Of a stretch of 64,000 bases of DNA, positions 53,033-61,841 are shown one piece after another. Origin of the DNA: Paenibacillus validus NBRC 15382 (GTDB lineage Bacteria; Bacillota; Bacilli; Paenibacillales; NBRC-103111); contig NZ_BIMH01000010.1 of NCBI RefSeq assembly GCF_004000985.1, positions 62,001 to 126,000 of the forward strand. Direction: 5' to 3'. The notes under the pieces are model-generated. The model was not told the DNA's origin, made no database searches, and saw only the letters and a list, made by a program, of their open reading frames with translations. How positions within the stretch are numbered: position 1 is the stretch's first letter; every line of letters begins with the position of its first letter. A program made the position numbers and the translations under genes.

Positions 53033-55249
53033 TTGGATACCCAGAAACAAAAACACCTATTAGAAAAAATCGATCACCATCTTCGAAAAACGGCAAGGCG
53101 GATGGTTCAGTTTGATACGCTGGACGAAACGCTGCATTACTTAATCGATTCGTTTCACGAGCAGTTCGCTTGCAACTATATGGCGATTATTATCAAGGAC
53201 GGGCATACGCTGAAGATTAAAGCGAAGAAGGGCGAGGCCCCTCAGTTTGAGCAGCATTTTCCATTGAGCAGTGAAGCCTGTTTGCCCCGCGTTTATGGCG
53301 AGCCGCTCTGTACGTTTGATTTGATTAAAGAAGAAGACAATTGCTCTTTGTTATCAGGTTTAAATGCGGAGCAGTTTCAAACGTGGTTTACGTTCCCGAT
53401 CCGGCAGGAGAACGAAGACAGCTTGGGCTTGTGCGTGATCGGCTTCCGTTCCTTTGTTCCTCTCGTACTCGGTGCGGAGAAGCTTTTCGAGGAATATGGC
53501 AAGGACATCGCGATCGCATTTGCCCTGGGGCAGCAAAAAGAAACCGAGCTTAAGAAAATAAAAGGGCTCGAGTGGTTGAAGGAAAATGTATATTTGGGCG
53601 GCTCCTCGTTAGAAGAGATCGTAAGTAAAATCGTGGAACGCGCAGGAAAAGGGACGAATGCGGAATCTGCCTTCATTTACCTGTATGACGAAGACACGAA
53701 CTGTTTTCTGTATCAGCCCCCGTCTTACGGAATTAATATTCCGCAGGACAAGATCGATCTCAAGGAAGCCTATGATTTAAACCCGTTTTTTGCTTTCCTG
53801 GAAAAGCCGGGCGGCGGTGAAATTACAATTCCGTTGATCATCAATTTGAAAACGATCGGCGTCCTGCATGTCATCAATAAAGAGCATGCGTTGTTTACAG
53901 CCGACGATTTAGAGCTGCTGCAGTTTTTAGCCTCGCACGTTTCGGCTCTGATTGAGAATGCGAGATTGTATTCCAGTGAAAAAGACCGCAAATACCGGCT
54001 TGAAACGTTCATGCATCATCAGCAGGAATTGGTCAAGCATACACTGGAAGACGACGGATTCTCCAAAATTTCCGAGTTTTTGTCGGATATGATGAAATGC
54101 TCCGTTTTTTTGTTTGACCGGTTCTTTCATCTGACTTCGAGCTGTATCCTGGAATCCGATCCTGCGATGGGGGAGCGTATTCTATCCCAGGTGAAGAACG
54201 AAAGGCGGCACTTTCAGCAAAGCAAGCAATTGGAGTATTGGATCACGGTTAACGACCAGCTTGAATTCGGCATGTTTAAGGTCGTTGGAGCAGGTGATCT
54301 GTTGGGCTATCTGGGCCTGGCGATTCCCAGAAAGAAGCTCGATACCGTATTAAAGATGACCCTGAACCATGCGCTTAACGTATATGCGGTTCAATTCATC
54401 AAGCAGAAGGTTGTTCTTGACGTGCGTGAACAGGTGAAGGACAGCTTTTTCAATCAGTTATTTGTGGAGGAAATCCATAACAAAGGCAAAATATTAGAGT
54501 ACGCCAATCTGCTGAATTGGAATATTCTCGAGCCGCACGTCATTGGATTGTTTTCCTTTGTGTTCGAAGAGAAGGAAGAGCAGAAATCCAATCTCCTTGA
54601 AGTCGATGCCCAAAAAACATGGATCTGGGATCGGATCCGCGACCATGTTTCCAGATCAGAGCCCGGGATTATCCTGACACGCAAGGATGAATATTATGTA
54701 ACCATTGTTCCCCAAGCCAAAGCGACCGGTGCGTTTTGGAAAACCTTTTATGAAAGAATCAAGAAAATCATTAGCTCCGAGTTCGACCATGTGGACAGTT
54801 ATTTGGGAATCAGTCAAGAAGCCCATAAAATCGAAGATTACTATAATTGCTATAAGCAAGCGCAAAAAACGTTGGCTATTCTTTATAATCGCTTTCCGGA
54901 CAAGCAATTTCTCAGCTTTCATCAGCTAGGCTCCTATACGGTGCTGTACAACTTGGCGGATCCCCATATCGTTCCCCTATTTTTGAGAGCGTATCTGGAC
55001 CCGCTGCTGCAGTACGGTAACGGAAAGAACCGCGACCTGTTCGATACACTGCGGGTATATTTGCAGACGAACGGAAATATCAAAGATTCCTCCGATCGCT
55101 TATTCATTCACCGCAGCTCCTTTAAATACCGCCTGGAAAAAATCAGGGAAATCCTTCAGGTGGATATTGACGATGCCGAGCAGCGATTTAACATCATGCT
55201 GGCGTACAAGCTGTATGATCTGCATCTTACGGAAAGCTCCGATGCCTAA
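53033..55249 (+). CDS. PucR/CdaR-family transcriptional regulator with GAF domains
   Basis: 738-residue regulator starting at TTG after AAAGGGGAGCGAACGG. Two GAF-like sensor modules are recognisable, about residues 30-165 (HYLIDSFHEQFACNYMAIIIKDG.. FTFPIRQENEDSLGLCVIGFRSF) and 185-315 (ESAFIYLYDEDTNCFLYQPP.. ITIPLIINLKTIGVLHVINKEHALFTADDLELLQFLASHVSALIENARLY). A central region precedes the C-terminal PucR helix-turn-helix (TLRVYLQTNGNIKDSSDRLFIHRSSFKYRLEKIREIL). It lies directly before the esterase-MFS-ligase-importer genes, whose three promoters share an inverted repeat; it is the natural candidate to bind it. Effector likely the imported acid or its CoA ester (inference). Confidence 0.9.
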   Translation: MDTQKQKHLLEKIDHHLRKTARRMVQFDTLDETLHYLIDSFHEQFACNYMAIIIKDGHTLKIKAKKGEAPQFEQHFPLSSEACLPRVYGEPLCTFDLIKEEDNCSLLSGLNAEQFQTWFTFPIRQENEDSLGLCVIGFRSFVPLVLGAEKLFEEYGKDIAIAFALGQQKETELKKIKGLEWLKENVYLGGSSLEEIVSKIVERAGKGTNAESAFIYLYDEDTNCFLYQPPSYGINIPQDKIDLKEAYDLNPFFAFLEKPGGGEITIPLIINLKTIGVLHVINKEHALFTADDLELLQFLASHVSALIENARLYSSEKDRKYRLETFMHHQQELVKHTLEDDGFSKISEFLSDMMKCSVFLFDRFFHLTSSCILESDPAMGERILSQVKNERRHFQQSKQLEYWITVNDQLEFGMFKVVGAGDLLGYLGLAIPRKKLDTVLKMTLNHALNVYAVQFIKQKVVLDVREQVKDSFFNQLFVEEIHNKGKILEYANLLNWNILEPHVIGLFSFVFEEKEEQKSNLLEVDAQKTWIWDRIRDHVSRSEPGIILTRKDEYYVTIVPQAKATGAFWKTFYERIKKIISSEFDHVDSYLGISQEAHKIEDYYNCYKQAQKTLAILYNRFPDKQFLSFHQLGSYTVLYNLADPHIVPLFLRAYLDPLLQYGNGKNRDLFDTLRVYLQTNGNIKDSSDRLFIHRSSFKYRLEKIREILQVDIDDAEQRFNIMLAYKLYDLHLTESSDA

Positions 55250-55287
55250 ACCTTTGTTTACGGCGGAGAATTTTCATTTGTTCTTTT

Positions 55288-55331
55288 CCTGCATCACGAA
55301 CGTACACAATCATGGGTATTCATTGTATGAT
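55288..55331 (+). promoter_or_regulatory. Inverted-repeat activator site and promoter of the secreted esterase gene
   Basis: CCTGCATCACGAACG at 55288-55302, followed by TA, is one good half-site of the CCTNCAT-N-ATGNAGG motif. TATGAT at 55326-55331 starts 31 nt after the motif centre, the same distance as in the two other copies. The rest of the 220-bp gap shows nothing else. Confidence 0.55.
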
Positions 55332-55469
55332 GATTTCAACACAAGGAATGACTTCGCTGCATAGAGAACGAGCATGAAGGTTTAAGTAACCGCTTTCTTA
55401 GCAGGAGGAGGGATGCTCACTTCGATTGTCCAGAATGTATGATTCATATATTTTAGGAGGATGTCGTCG

Positions 55470-56456
55470 ATGAAACTGAAAAAAGCAACCCTTCTCACCC
55501 TGTTAATGGTTTGTATCTTCACCGCAGCCACCGGACTTGCCGTTGCCGCTACTAACGGAGCTAAGCTGTTAGAAGTTCCTATGAAAAAGCTCTCTGTAGA
55601 CTTTATTTCGGACATTGTTTACTCGCAGCCTTCAATCTTTGGCGATCCTAATTTCCCTCTTCATATGGATATTTTGAAGCCCGGCAGTCAAGAGCTTCTT
55701 CCCGCCGTTGTATTTGTTCCTGGCGGAGGCTTTATGTCAGCCAATAAAGACAGCTCTTTACAACAAAGAATGACGATGGCCGAATCAGGCTATGTCGTGG
55801 CAAGTATCGAATACAGAGTCACCCCCAGAAGCACCTTCCCTTCACCGCTAGAAGATGTAAAGTCGGCGATCCGCTACCTTCGGGCCAATGCTGCTAAATA
55901 TGGTATTGATCCGGACCGTATCGCGGTGATGGGGAATTCAGCCGGCGGCTATCTGGCGGCATTCAGCGGAACAACCAATGAGGTTGCGGCATTTGACAAA
56001 GGCGATTATCTTCATCTGAGCAGCAACGTGCAGGCCGTCATTGATTTATACGGTTTGTCTGATTTAACGAAGGTAGGATACGGTTTCTCCAAAGAGGTGG
56101 AAGCTGTTCACGACTCTCCTTCCGCGCCGGAAGGGATGTGGGTAAACGGACCTGCGGTGTTCGGCCCCGGCGGATCGATCCATTCCAATCCTGAGAAAGC
56201 GGCCAAAGCCAATCCGATCACGTATATTACGAAGGATGCACCTCCATTCTTAATTATGCATGGCGATAAGGATACGTTGGTTTCGCCGAACCAAACGGAG
56301 ATTTTGCATGAGGCTCTCGTAAGCCAAGGAGTGGATTCCACCTACTACGTGGTTCAAGGTGCCGGGCACGGCGGACCGCAATGGGTGCAAACGGAAATTA
56401 CGGATATCCTTATCGCTTTCTTGGATAAACATCTGAAAGACAAGAAGACGAAGTGA
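55470..56456 (+). CDS. Secreted alpha/beta hydrolase (BD-FAE/carboxylesterase-like)
   Basis: 328-residue exported esterase. The ATG at 55470 lies 9 nt after TAGGAGG; an ATG at 55461 touches that site and is unlikely. Signal peptide MKLKKATLLTLLMVCIFTAATGLAVAA with a probable AxA cleavage site. Catalytic elements: VVFVPGGGFMSANKD (oxyanion hole), VMGNSAGGYLAAFSG (Ser), IMHGDKDTLVSP (Asp), VQGAGHGGPQW (His). Probably releases a carboxylic acid or alcohol from an extracellular ester. Its promoter shares the inverted repeat with the MFS/ligase and importer 2 promoters, so the product is likely imported and activated by them. Confidence 0.9.
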   Translation: MKLKKATLLTLLMVCIFTAATGLAVAATNGAKLLEVPMKKLSVDFISDIVYSQPSIFGDPNFPLHMDILKPGSQELLPAVVFVPGGGFMSANKDSSLQQRMTMAESGYVVASIEYRVTPRSTFPSPLEDVKSAIRYLRANAAKYGIDPDRIAVMGNSAGGYLAAFSGTTNEVAAFDKGDYLHLSSNVQAVIDLYGLSDLTKVGYGFSKEVEAVHDSPSAPEGMWVNGPAVFGPGGSIHSNPEKAAKANPITYITKDAPPFLIMHGDKDTLVSPNQTEILHEALVSQGVDSTYYVVQGAGHGGPQWVQTEITDILIAFLDKHLKDKKTK

Positions 56457-56492
56457 GCTTAAGAGGCTCCATCATGGCTTATCAAATCGTCC

Positions 56493-56530
56493 AACCTTCC
56501 ATCGTTTTCGTTGGAAGGTATTTTCTTTCT
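56493..56530 (+). terminator. Intrinsic terminator after the secreted esterase gene
   Basis: ACCTTCCA and TGGAAGGT form an 8-bp stem (extendable) with a loop rich in T, followed by ATTTTCTTTCTT. Confidence 0.75.
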
Positions 56531-56569
56531 TGTTCTACGTCACGATGTGGAAATTTATGCGCTTACTTT

Positions 56570-56613
56570 CCTGCACGATGAAGGTATTTTTTTGCCGGAT
56601 TTCTTTTTATAAT
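56570..56613 (+). promoter_or_regulatory. Inverted-repeat activator site and promoter of the MFS/acyl-CoA ligase genes
   Basis: CCTGCACGATGAAGG at 56570-56584, followed by TA, matches CCTNCAT-N-ATGNAGG at 12 of the 13 specified arm positions or nearly so. TATAAT at 56608-56613 begins 31 nt after the centre. No -35 hexamer is present, as expected of an activator-dependent promoter. Confidence 0.65.
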
Positions 56614-56726
56614 AAGATTTAAGGAAATCGGTTATTTTAACCTATCCAAATGTAAGCGATAACATTGTATCCAGTCAAAATGAAGGAGGAATCCGGGAAG
56701 CAGGTTTACTTTCGGAAGGTGATGTC

Positions 56727-57920
56727 ATGGACCAGCAGCAGGATCAATTGTGGACCAAGGGATTTCTGGGGATCACACTTTGCGGGTTTTTATTATTTTT
56801 AAACTTACAGATGCTGATCAGTTCTCTCCCTGCGTATTTAAAGGAGCAATTTCAGGCCAGTGATTTCAGCATCGGAGTGATAACGGGCCTTTTTGCCTTA
56901 TCCTCGGTGGCCGCGAGACTGTTTGCAGGCAGACCTGGCCAGAAAGAAAGAATGGGTCGGCTTTTGTTCCTTGGTTTATTCATCGCATGGATAGCTACAG
57001 CCGGCACCTATTGGTGTCATGCCTTAATCGCCATTTTAGGTATAAGAATGGTGTATGGTTTCGGCTTTGGCGTGGCCAGTACCGTATTGCCCACTATGGC
57101 ATCCAATCGGGTTCCTCTCGCGCGAATGGGAGAGGGCATGGGGTATTTCGGATTTTCCAATACACTCGGATTGTCTGTAGGGCCCCTCATCGGGATGTAT
57201 TTGCTCGCCAATTACGGCTTTGGGACTTTAACGGCCGCAGCTTCGATTGTTCTTCTTCTGATTTTTCCTATCATCTACGGGGTGTTGCCAGGAGCAAGCA
57301 CAATGGCGACAGGAGCGGTTCGAGGGAAATCTTCACAAGGAAACACCTACTTTTCCCGGAAATTAGTTCTGCCCGCCATTTTGAATATGCTCTTATCCAT
57401 CACTTACAGCGGCCTGATCGGTTTCATCGCACTGTTTGGCCTTCAGCGTAACATTGAAGGCGTGGGCAGCTTCTTTCTGGTTCAATCCTTGATGGTACTG
57501 CTGATTCGGCCTTTTGCCGGAAAAATATTCGATCGCAGGGGGCCTGTTGCCGCCGTGATACCCGGTGGTTTTCTGGTCATGCTGGGAGTCATTTTCCTTT
57601 CCTACTCGGACCGCTTGCTCGAACTTATTTTGTCGGCAGTCGTCTATGGCTGCGGGTATGGGATGATCCAGCCGTCCATTCAGGCCTGGATGATCAAGGA
57701 AGTATCCGCAGATGAGCGGGGGATCGCGAACGGAATGTTCTACAATTCCATCGATGCAGGGGTTGCGCTCGGCTCCATCTTATTGGGCGTACTGGCCTCG
57801 GGTGTAGGGTACGGATTGATGTATCTTTTGTCTTCCCTGTTTATGGCTTTGTTTTTATTGATTTTCGGGCTTTCGATCATGTTAACGCGTCATCGAAATA
57901 AGGTTACCCAAAATATGTAG
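56727..57920 (+). CDS. Major facilitator superfamily transporter
   Basis: 397-residue membrane transporter with about 12 hydrophobic segments. MFS loop 2-3 motif appears as RLFAGRPGQKERMGRLLF, and the second half repeats it as LIRPFAGKIFDRRGPVAAV. RBS GGAAGGTGAT. Belongs to the drug/sugar-phosphate-like group (YfcJ/YhhS-like) by overall pattern. Followed after 29 nt by an acyl-CoA ligase, so it may import or export the ligase substrate. Direction and substrate unknown. Confidence 0.88.
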   Translation: MDQQQDQLWTKGFLGITLCGFLLFLNLQMLISSLPAYLKEQFQASDFSIGVITGLFALSSVAARLFAGRPGQKERMGRLLFLGLFIAWIATAGTYWCHALIAILGIRMVYGFGFGVASTVLPTMASNRVPLARMGEGMGYFGFSNTLGLSVGPLIGMYLLANYGFGTLTAAASIVLLLIFPIIYGVLPGASTMATGAVRGKSSQGNTYFSRKLVLPAILNMLLSITYSGLIGFIALFGLQRNIEGVGSFFLVQSLMVLLIRPFAGKIFDRRGPVAAVIPGGFLVMLGVIFLSYSDRLLELILSAVVYGCGYGMIQPSIQAWMIKEVSADERGIANGMFYNSIDAGVALGSILLGVLASGVGYGLMYLLSSLFMALFLLIFGLSIMLTRHRNKVTQNM

Positions 57921-57949
57921 GAGCACAGGAAGGTAAGGTGAATGATCAC

Positions 57950-59497
57950 ATGCAAGGGAATAGCGTGTCTGTTTCACAACTGTTGGATATGGCGGTGCAA
58001 GGCAGTCCCGATAAAGAGGCGATTTATGACCTGACGCGCAGACTGACCTACGGCGAGCTGCAGGAGGAAGTCAATCGGTTAGCATCTGCTCTCGTATCGC
58101 TGGGCATCAAAGAAGGGGATCGGGTCGGCGTTTCTTTACCCAACTGGCATGAGACGGTTCAATTATTTTTTGCCATTGCGAAAATAGGGGCTATTCTCGT
58201 TCCATTTAACCCCAAGTATCGGTTGCATGAATTACAGCATATTTTAGGAAATTCGGGAGCCAAAGTCGTTTTTGTATCCCAGGAATTTGAAAAAACAGGC
58301 TTTGAAAGCGGAGAACCGAACCATTTGCAGCTCATTACGGTCCGGTATGAGAAGGAGGGCTGCCTCTCATTTACCGACCTTCTAGCAGGCTCGAATGACG
58401 TCATTCCGCCGCAGCCTGCCATCGATCCTCTGCATGATACGTTCTGTATTTTGTATACTTCGGGAACGACCGGCGTGCCGAAAGGGGCCATGGTCACTCA
58501 TCGCAGCGTCGTTCAGTCCGGCATGACGATTGCGAAGAGCCTGCAATGTGTCTCCGATGATGTGTTTATTATTCTGGCGCCGATATTTCATATCTTCGGA
58601 ATGGCCGTTAACTTGATGTCTGCCGTCTATTGTCAATCCAAAATGGTGCTGCTCGAAAAATACAAACCGAAAGACGCCTTAAAGCTGATCGAGCAGGAAA
58701 AAGTAACGATTCACCATGCGGTTCCGTCGATGTTGAATCTCGAATTGAAGGACCCTGATTTTGACTCCTACGATTTATCTACGCTGCGGGCGGGAATAAC
58801 GGGAGCGGCCACTTGTCCTCCGGAAACGATCAAAGGGGTCCGTGAGAAGATGGGCATGAATCTTTGCATTTCCTACGGCATCACCGAGACCGGTACGGTA
58901 ACCATCACGCAGTATGATGATAAAGAAAGCAACATTCTCGAGACGGTCGGCAAAGCAGTAGAAGGCGTCGAAGTGAAAATTGTCAATGACCGGAGGGAAA
59001 CGCTGCCTCCAGGTGAAACCGGCGAAATTGCTTGCAGAGGCTTCGGCGTCATGAAAGAATATTACCAATCTCCTGAGCAAACCCGGCAAGTGCTTGATCC
59101 TGAAGGGTGGTATTATACGGGCGATTTGGGCACGATGGACGAAGACGGGTACATTCGATTTGTGGGCCGCAAGAAGGAATTGATCATACGGGGCGGCTAC
59201 AATATTTATCCCCAGGAAATCGAAGGCTTGCTTCAAAACCATCCGAAAGTTCTGGAGTCCGCGATTGTCGGCCTGCCTGATGCGACTTTAGGCGAGATCG
59301 TATGCGCCGCCGTCAAGCTGAAGCCTAATGTCCAGGCGACGCAGGAGGAAATCATCGATTACTTAAAAACGTATATCGCCAGCTATAAGCTTCCCGGCAA
59401 AGTGGTATTTGTGGAGGAGCTGCCGACAACGGCGAGCGGAAAAATCCAGAAAGTCAAATTAAAAGATGAGCTTATGAATCGTTTAGAGGCCGGCTGA
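57950..59497 (+). CDS. Acyl-CoA synthetase / AMP-dependent CoA ligase
   Basis: 515-residue ANL-superfamily ligase that activates a carboxylic acid to its CoA thioester through an acyl-AMP. Motifs: ILYTSGTTGVPKGAM (P-loop), ISYGITETG, WYYTGDLGTMDEDGYIRFVGRKKELIIRGGYNIYPQEIE, and the terminal Lys in LPTTASGKIQKVKL. Starts at the ATG 8 nt after AAGGTGAA; an in-frame GTG 12 nt upstream is possible. The gene is cotranscribed with the MFS gene and shares a motif with the secreted esterase promoter. Medium/long-chain fatty acid or aromatic acid are the possible substrates. Confidence 0.93.
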   Translation: MQGNSVSVSQLLDMAVQGSPDKEAIYDLTRRLTYGELQEEVNRLASALVSLGIKEGDRVGVSLPNWHETVQLFFAIAKIGAILVPFNPKYRLHELQHILGNSGAKVVFVSQEFEKTGFESGEPNHLQLITVRYEKEGCLSFTDLLAGSNDVIPPQPAIDPLHDTFCILYTSGTTGVPKGAMVTHRSVVQSGMTIAKSLQCVSDDVFIILAPIFHIFGMAVNLMSAVYCQSKMVLLEKYKPKDALKLIEQEKVTIHHAVPSMLNLELKDPDFDSYDLSTLRAGITGAATCPPETIKGVREKMGMNLCISYGITETGTVTITQYDDKESNILETVGKAVEGVEVKIVNDRRETLPPGETGEIACRGFGVMKEYYQSPEQTRQVLDPEGWYYTGDLGTMDEDGYIRFVGRKKELIIRGGYNIYPQEIEGLLQNHPKVLESAIVGLPDATLGEIVCAAVKLKPNVQATQEEIIDYLKTYIASYKLPGKVVFVEELPTTASGKIQKVKLKDELMNRLEAG

Positions 59498-59527
59498 ACA
59501 ATAGTTCACGCAGAAGTTCATGCTATT

Positions 59528-59603
59528 CCTACATAGTGAACAAACTGACAAATTATAATTCCTACATGATGCAGGTATACTTAGTTTGAATTTTCTGTAA
59601 AAT
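59528..59603 (+). promoter_or_regulatory. Double inverted-repeat activator site and promoter of importer operon 2
   Basis: CCTACATGATGCAGG (59561-59575), followed by TA, is the best copy of the motif, an inverted repeat with a single internal mismatch. A second, half-conserved copy, CCTACATAGTGAACA, sits exactly 33 bp upstream (59528-59542), on the same helix face. TAAAAT at 59598-59603 begins 30 nt after the centre of the near site. A TATAAG at 59613 is an alternative -10. Confidence 0.65.
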
Positions 59604-59681
59604 TAAAATTGTTATAAGATATGACAGCGTTTTCAATGCTGAAAAAAGAGTTAGGTCTAATTATTAAGAAGGGGTGTTCAT

Positions 59682-60881
59682 ATGAAAATGTCAAGCCGAA
59701 ACATGTTAGTATTCGCTCTTGCCGTCATGCTTCTTGTATTGGCAGGGTGCGGCCCGCAAGGCCCGCAAGCAGGTAATAACGCATCCAACAGCGGCGAGCC
59801 TGCCAAATCGGATGGAAGCGGCGGCGACGCCAAAGAAATTAAAATCGGATTGGTGCTTGCCGAAACCGGACCCGCATCCACATTAGGCTTGACGGAAGTT
59901 CAAACACAAAAATTGTTTCAAAAGCAATTGGATAAACAAGGGCCTATTAACGGCTATAAAATTAAACTAGTCATGCAGGACTATGAGACGGATGACACCA
60001 AAGCCGTCATTGCCATGGACCGCTTGATTTCCGAAGGCGTCGTTGCGGTCGTGGGAGCAACGCAAGTAAGTACAACCGCCGCAATTCTTCCGAAGGCGAT
60101 CTCGGCCAAGCTTCCGTTTTTGACGGTTGCACCTGCCAATTCGGATAAGGATAACGTATTTGTCATGACCCCAAGTTCAAAAACCGTTTCCGTTAAGGTC
60201 GTGGAATGGTTAAAGAAAAAAAATATTACGAAAGTGGCTTGGGTAAATGCCAAGGATGCGTTCGGCGTTGAAGGTCTTCCCGCATTCAAGGACCTTGCAA
60301 AAGAAAATAATATTGAAATTGTAGCACACGAAGAATTCGACGCTACGGCTACCGATATGACCGTTCAATTAACGAATGTCAAAAAAGCGAATCCCGAGGT
60401 TGTCGTCGTATGGTCCAGAACGCCAGGCGCCGGGGTTGTGGCGAGAAACTTTAAGGCCCTCGGCTTTAACATTCCGATGATTCAAAGCACCGCATCCGCG
60501 AACCAGGGATTCCTCGATCAGGTAAAAGGCAACAATGAAGGGCTCTATGTGGTTGGAAGCCGGTTAAGCATCGTCGACCAGCTGCCGGATTCGGATCAGA
60601 AGAAAAGATTGCAGGCGTTCCGTGACGCATTCAAAGCCGAATTTAACGGCGAACCCGACTTGTTTGCCGCTCATACGTATGACGGGCTTTCCATGATCGT
60701 GGAGGCGATCAAGGCAGGACATACAACTCCGGAAAATATTACGAAGTTTTTAAATAAAGATTTGGGCAAATATCCGGGTATTACCGGAACCTTCGATTTT
60801 GCACAGACAAGGCTGACTTCACAGGTGGACGGATTGACCGTACTCGGCATTAAAGACAACGCCTGGAAATACGAAGAATAG
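59682..60881 (+). CDS. ABC transporter substrate-binding lipoprotein, LIV family (system 2)
   Basis: 399-residue lipoprotein with signal and lipobox LAGCGPQ, and a Gly/Asn/Ser spacer. Type I binding fold: IKIGLVLAETGPASTLGLTEVQTQKLF, VVAVVGATQVSTTAAILPKAISAKLPFLTVAPANSD. RBS AAGGGGTG. Only distantly like the system 1 protein, so the two importers probably take different compounds. First gene of importer operon 2, separated from the permease by a strong hairpin. Confidence 0.92.
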   Translation: MKMSSRNMLVFALAVMLLVLAGCGPQGPQAGNNASNSGEPAKSDGSGGDAKEIKIGLVLAETGPASTLGLTEVQTQKLFQKQLDKQGPINGYKIKLVMQDYETDDTKAVIAMDRLISEGVVAVVGATQVSTTAAILPKAISAKLPFLTVAPANSDKDNVFVMTPSSKTVSVKVVEWLKKKNITKVAWVNAKDAFGVEGLPAFKDLAKENNIEIVAHEEFDATATDMTVQLTNVKKANPEVVVVWSRTPGAGVVARNFKALGFNIPMIQSTASANQGFLDQVKGNNEGLYVVGSRLSIVDQLPDSDQKKRLQAFRDAFKAEFNGEPDLFAAHTYDGLSMIVEAIKAGHTTPENITKFLNKDLGKYPGITGTFDFAQTRLTSQVDGLTVLGIKDNAWKYEE

Positions 60882-60894
60882 TTGGATGGATAAT

Positions 60895-60926
60895 AATCTA
60901 TGGCAGATATCGATCTGCCATAGATT
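60895..60926 (+). other. Perfect 14-bp hairpin between binding-protein and permease genes
   Basis: 60895-60908 and 60913-60926 are exact reverse complements (AATCTATGGCAGAT left arm) with a 4-nt loop; TTCACT follows, not a U-tract. It stands 13 nt after the binding-protein stop and 22 nt before the permease ATG. Such hairpins commonly protect the upstream mRNA and lift binding-protein levels over permease. Confidence 0.8.
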
Positions 60927-60948
60927 TTCACTAGAAGGGAGATCGAAC

Positions 60949-61827
60949 ATGGATTTCGCGCAATTTTTGCAATTTCTCATCACCGGACTTACCGTCGGCA
61001 GCATTTATGCACTGCTAGCCATCGGATTTGTCACCATCTACAATACAACGGGAATATTAAACTTTGCTCAAGGTGAGTTTGCGATGATCGGGGCGATGTC
61101 GTGTATTTCTTTAATTGGTTTTGGTCTTCCCATGTTCGCAGCGATTCCAATAGCGATCCTTTTTACCGCGTTTATCGGCTTATTCATAGAGAGAACACTT
61201 ATAAAACCGGCGAGAAAGAGCGCACCCGTCACCCTTGTTGTCATTACTATCGGATTGTCCATTTTTCTTAAGGGACTCGGATTAATTATTTGGGGTACTT
61301 ATCCGAAAACCTTGTCGCCGATTGTTCAGATAAAGCCCATCCATTTTTTCGGGGCCGTTATCAACCCGCAAAGTTTGTTTATTTTTGCCATACTGATCGT
61401 CCTGCTCGCCTTGCTGTATTTCTTTTTTGATAAAACCTTTATTGGATCCGCCCTCAGAGCGAGCGAGACCAATCCCCGCGCCGCAAGCTTAATGGGGATC
61501 AACACCCAGGCGATGTCAGGCTTATCCTTCACGTTGGCCGCAGCCCTTGGAGCCATCGCAGGCATTATTATCGCTCCCTTAACGGACGCAACGTACGAGA
61601 TGGGCTTTCTAATCGGTCTTAAAGGCTTTGTCGCCATGGTTATCGGAGGGATGAATAATATTTCCGGGGCCGTCATGGGCGGTTTGGTGCTCGGTGTAGT
61701 CGAAGCTTTTTCAAGCGGTTTGCTTTCCAGTACGTATAGTGACGCCATCAGCTTCACGGTATTGCTGTTGGTGCTATTCTTCAGACCGAACGGTTTGTTC
61801 GGCAAAGCAACCGGTCTAAGAGTATAG
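60949..61827 (+). CDS. livH: Branched-chain amino acid-type ABC permease LivH (system 2)
   Basis: 292-residue LivH-type permease. Starts at the ATG after GAAGGGAGATCGAAC; the open frame upstream would cross the hairpin. Segments: YALLAIGFVTIYNTTGILNFAQGEFAMIGAM, SLMGINTQAMSGLSFTLAAALGAIAGIIIAP and VIGGMNNISGAVMGGLVLGVVEAF. About eight membrane segments. Fifteen nt before livM. Confidence 0.92.
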   Translation: MDFAQFLQFLITGLTVGSIYALLAIGFVTIYNTTGILNFAQGEFAMIGAMSCISLIGFGLPMFAAIPIAILFTAFIGLFIERTLIKPARKSAPVTLVVITIGLSIFLKGLGLIIWGTYPKTLSPIVQIKPIHFFGAVINPQSLFIFAILIVLLALLYFFFDKTFIGSALRASETNPRAASLMGINTQAMSGLSFTLAAALGAIAGIIIAPLTDATYEMGFLIGLKGFVAMVIGGMNNISGAVMGGLVLGVVEAFSSGLLSSTYSDAISFTVLLLVLFFRPNGLFGKATGLRV

Positions 61828-61841
61828 AGGGGGCAATCATA

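Noticed and set aside
55461-55469. ATG at 55461 as the start of the secreted esterase
   Set aside because: It directly abuts the AGGAGG; the ATG at 55470 has proper spacing and opens a standard signal peptide.
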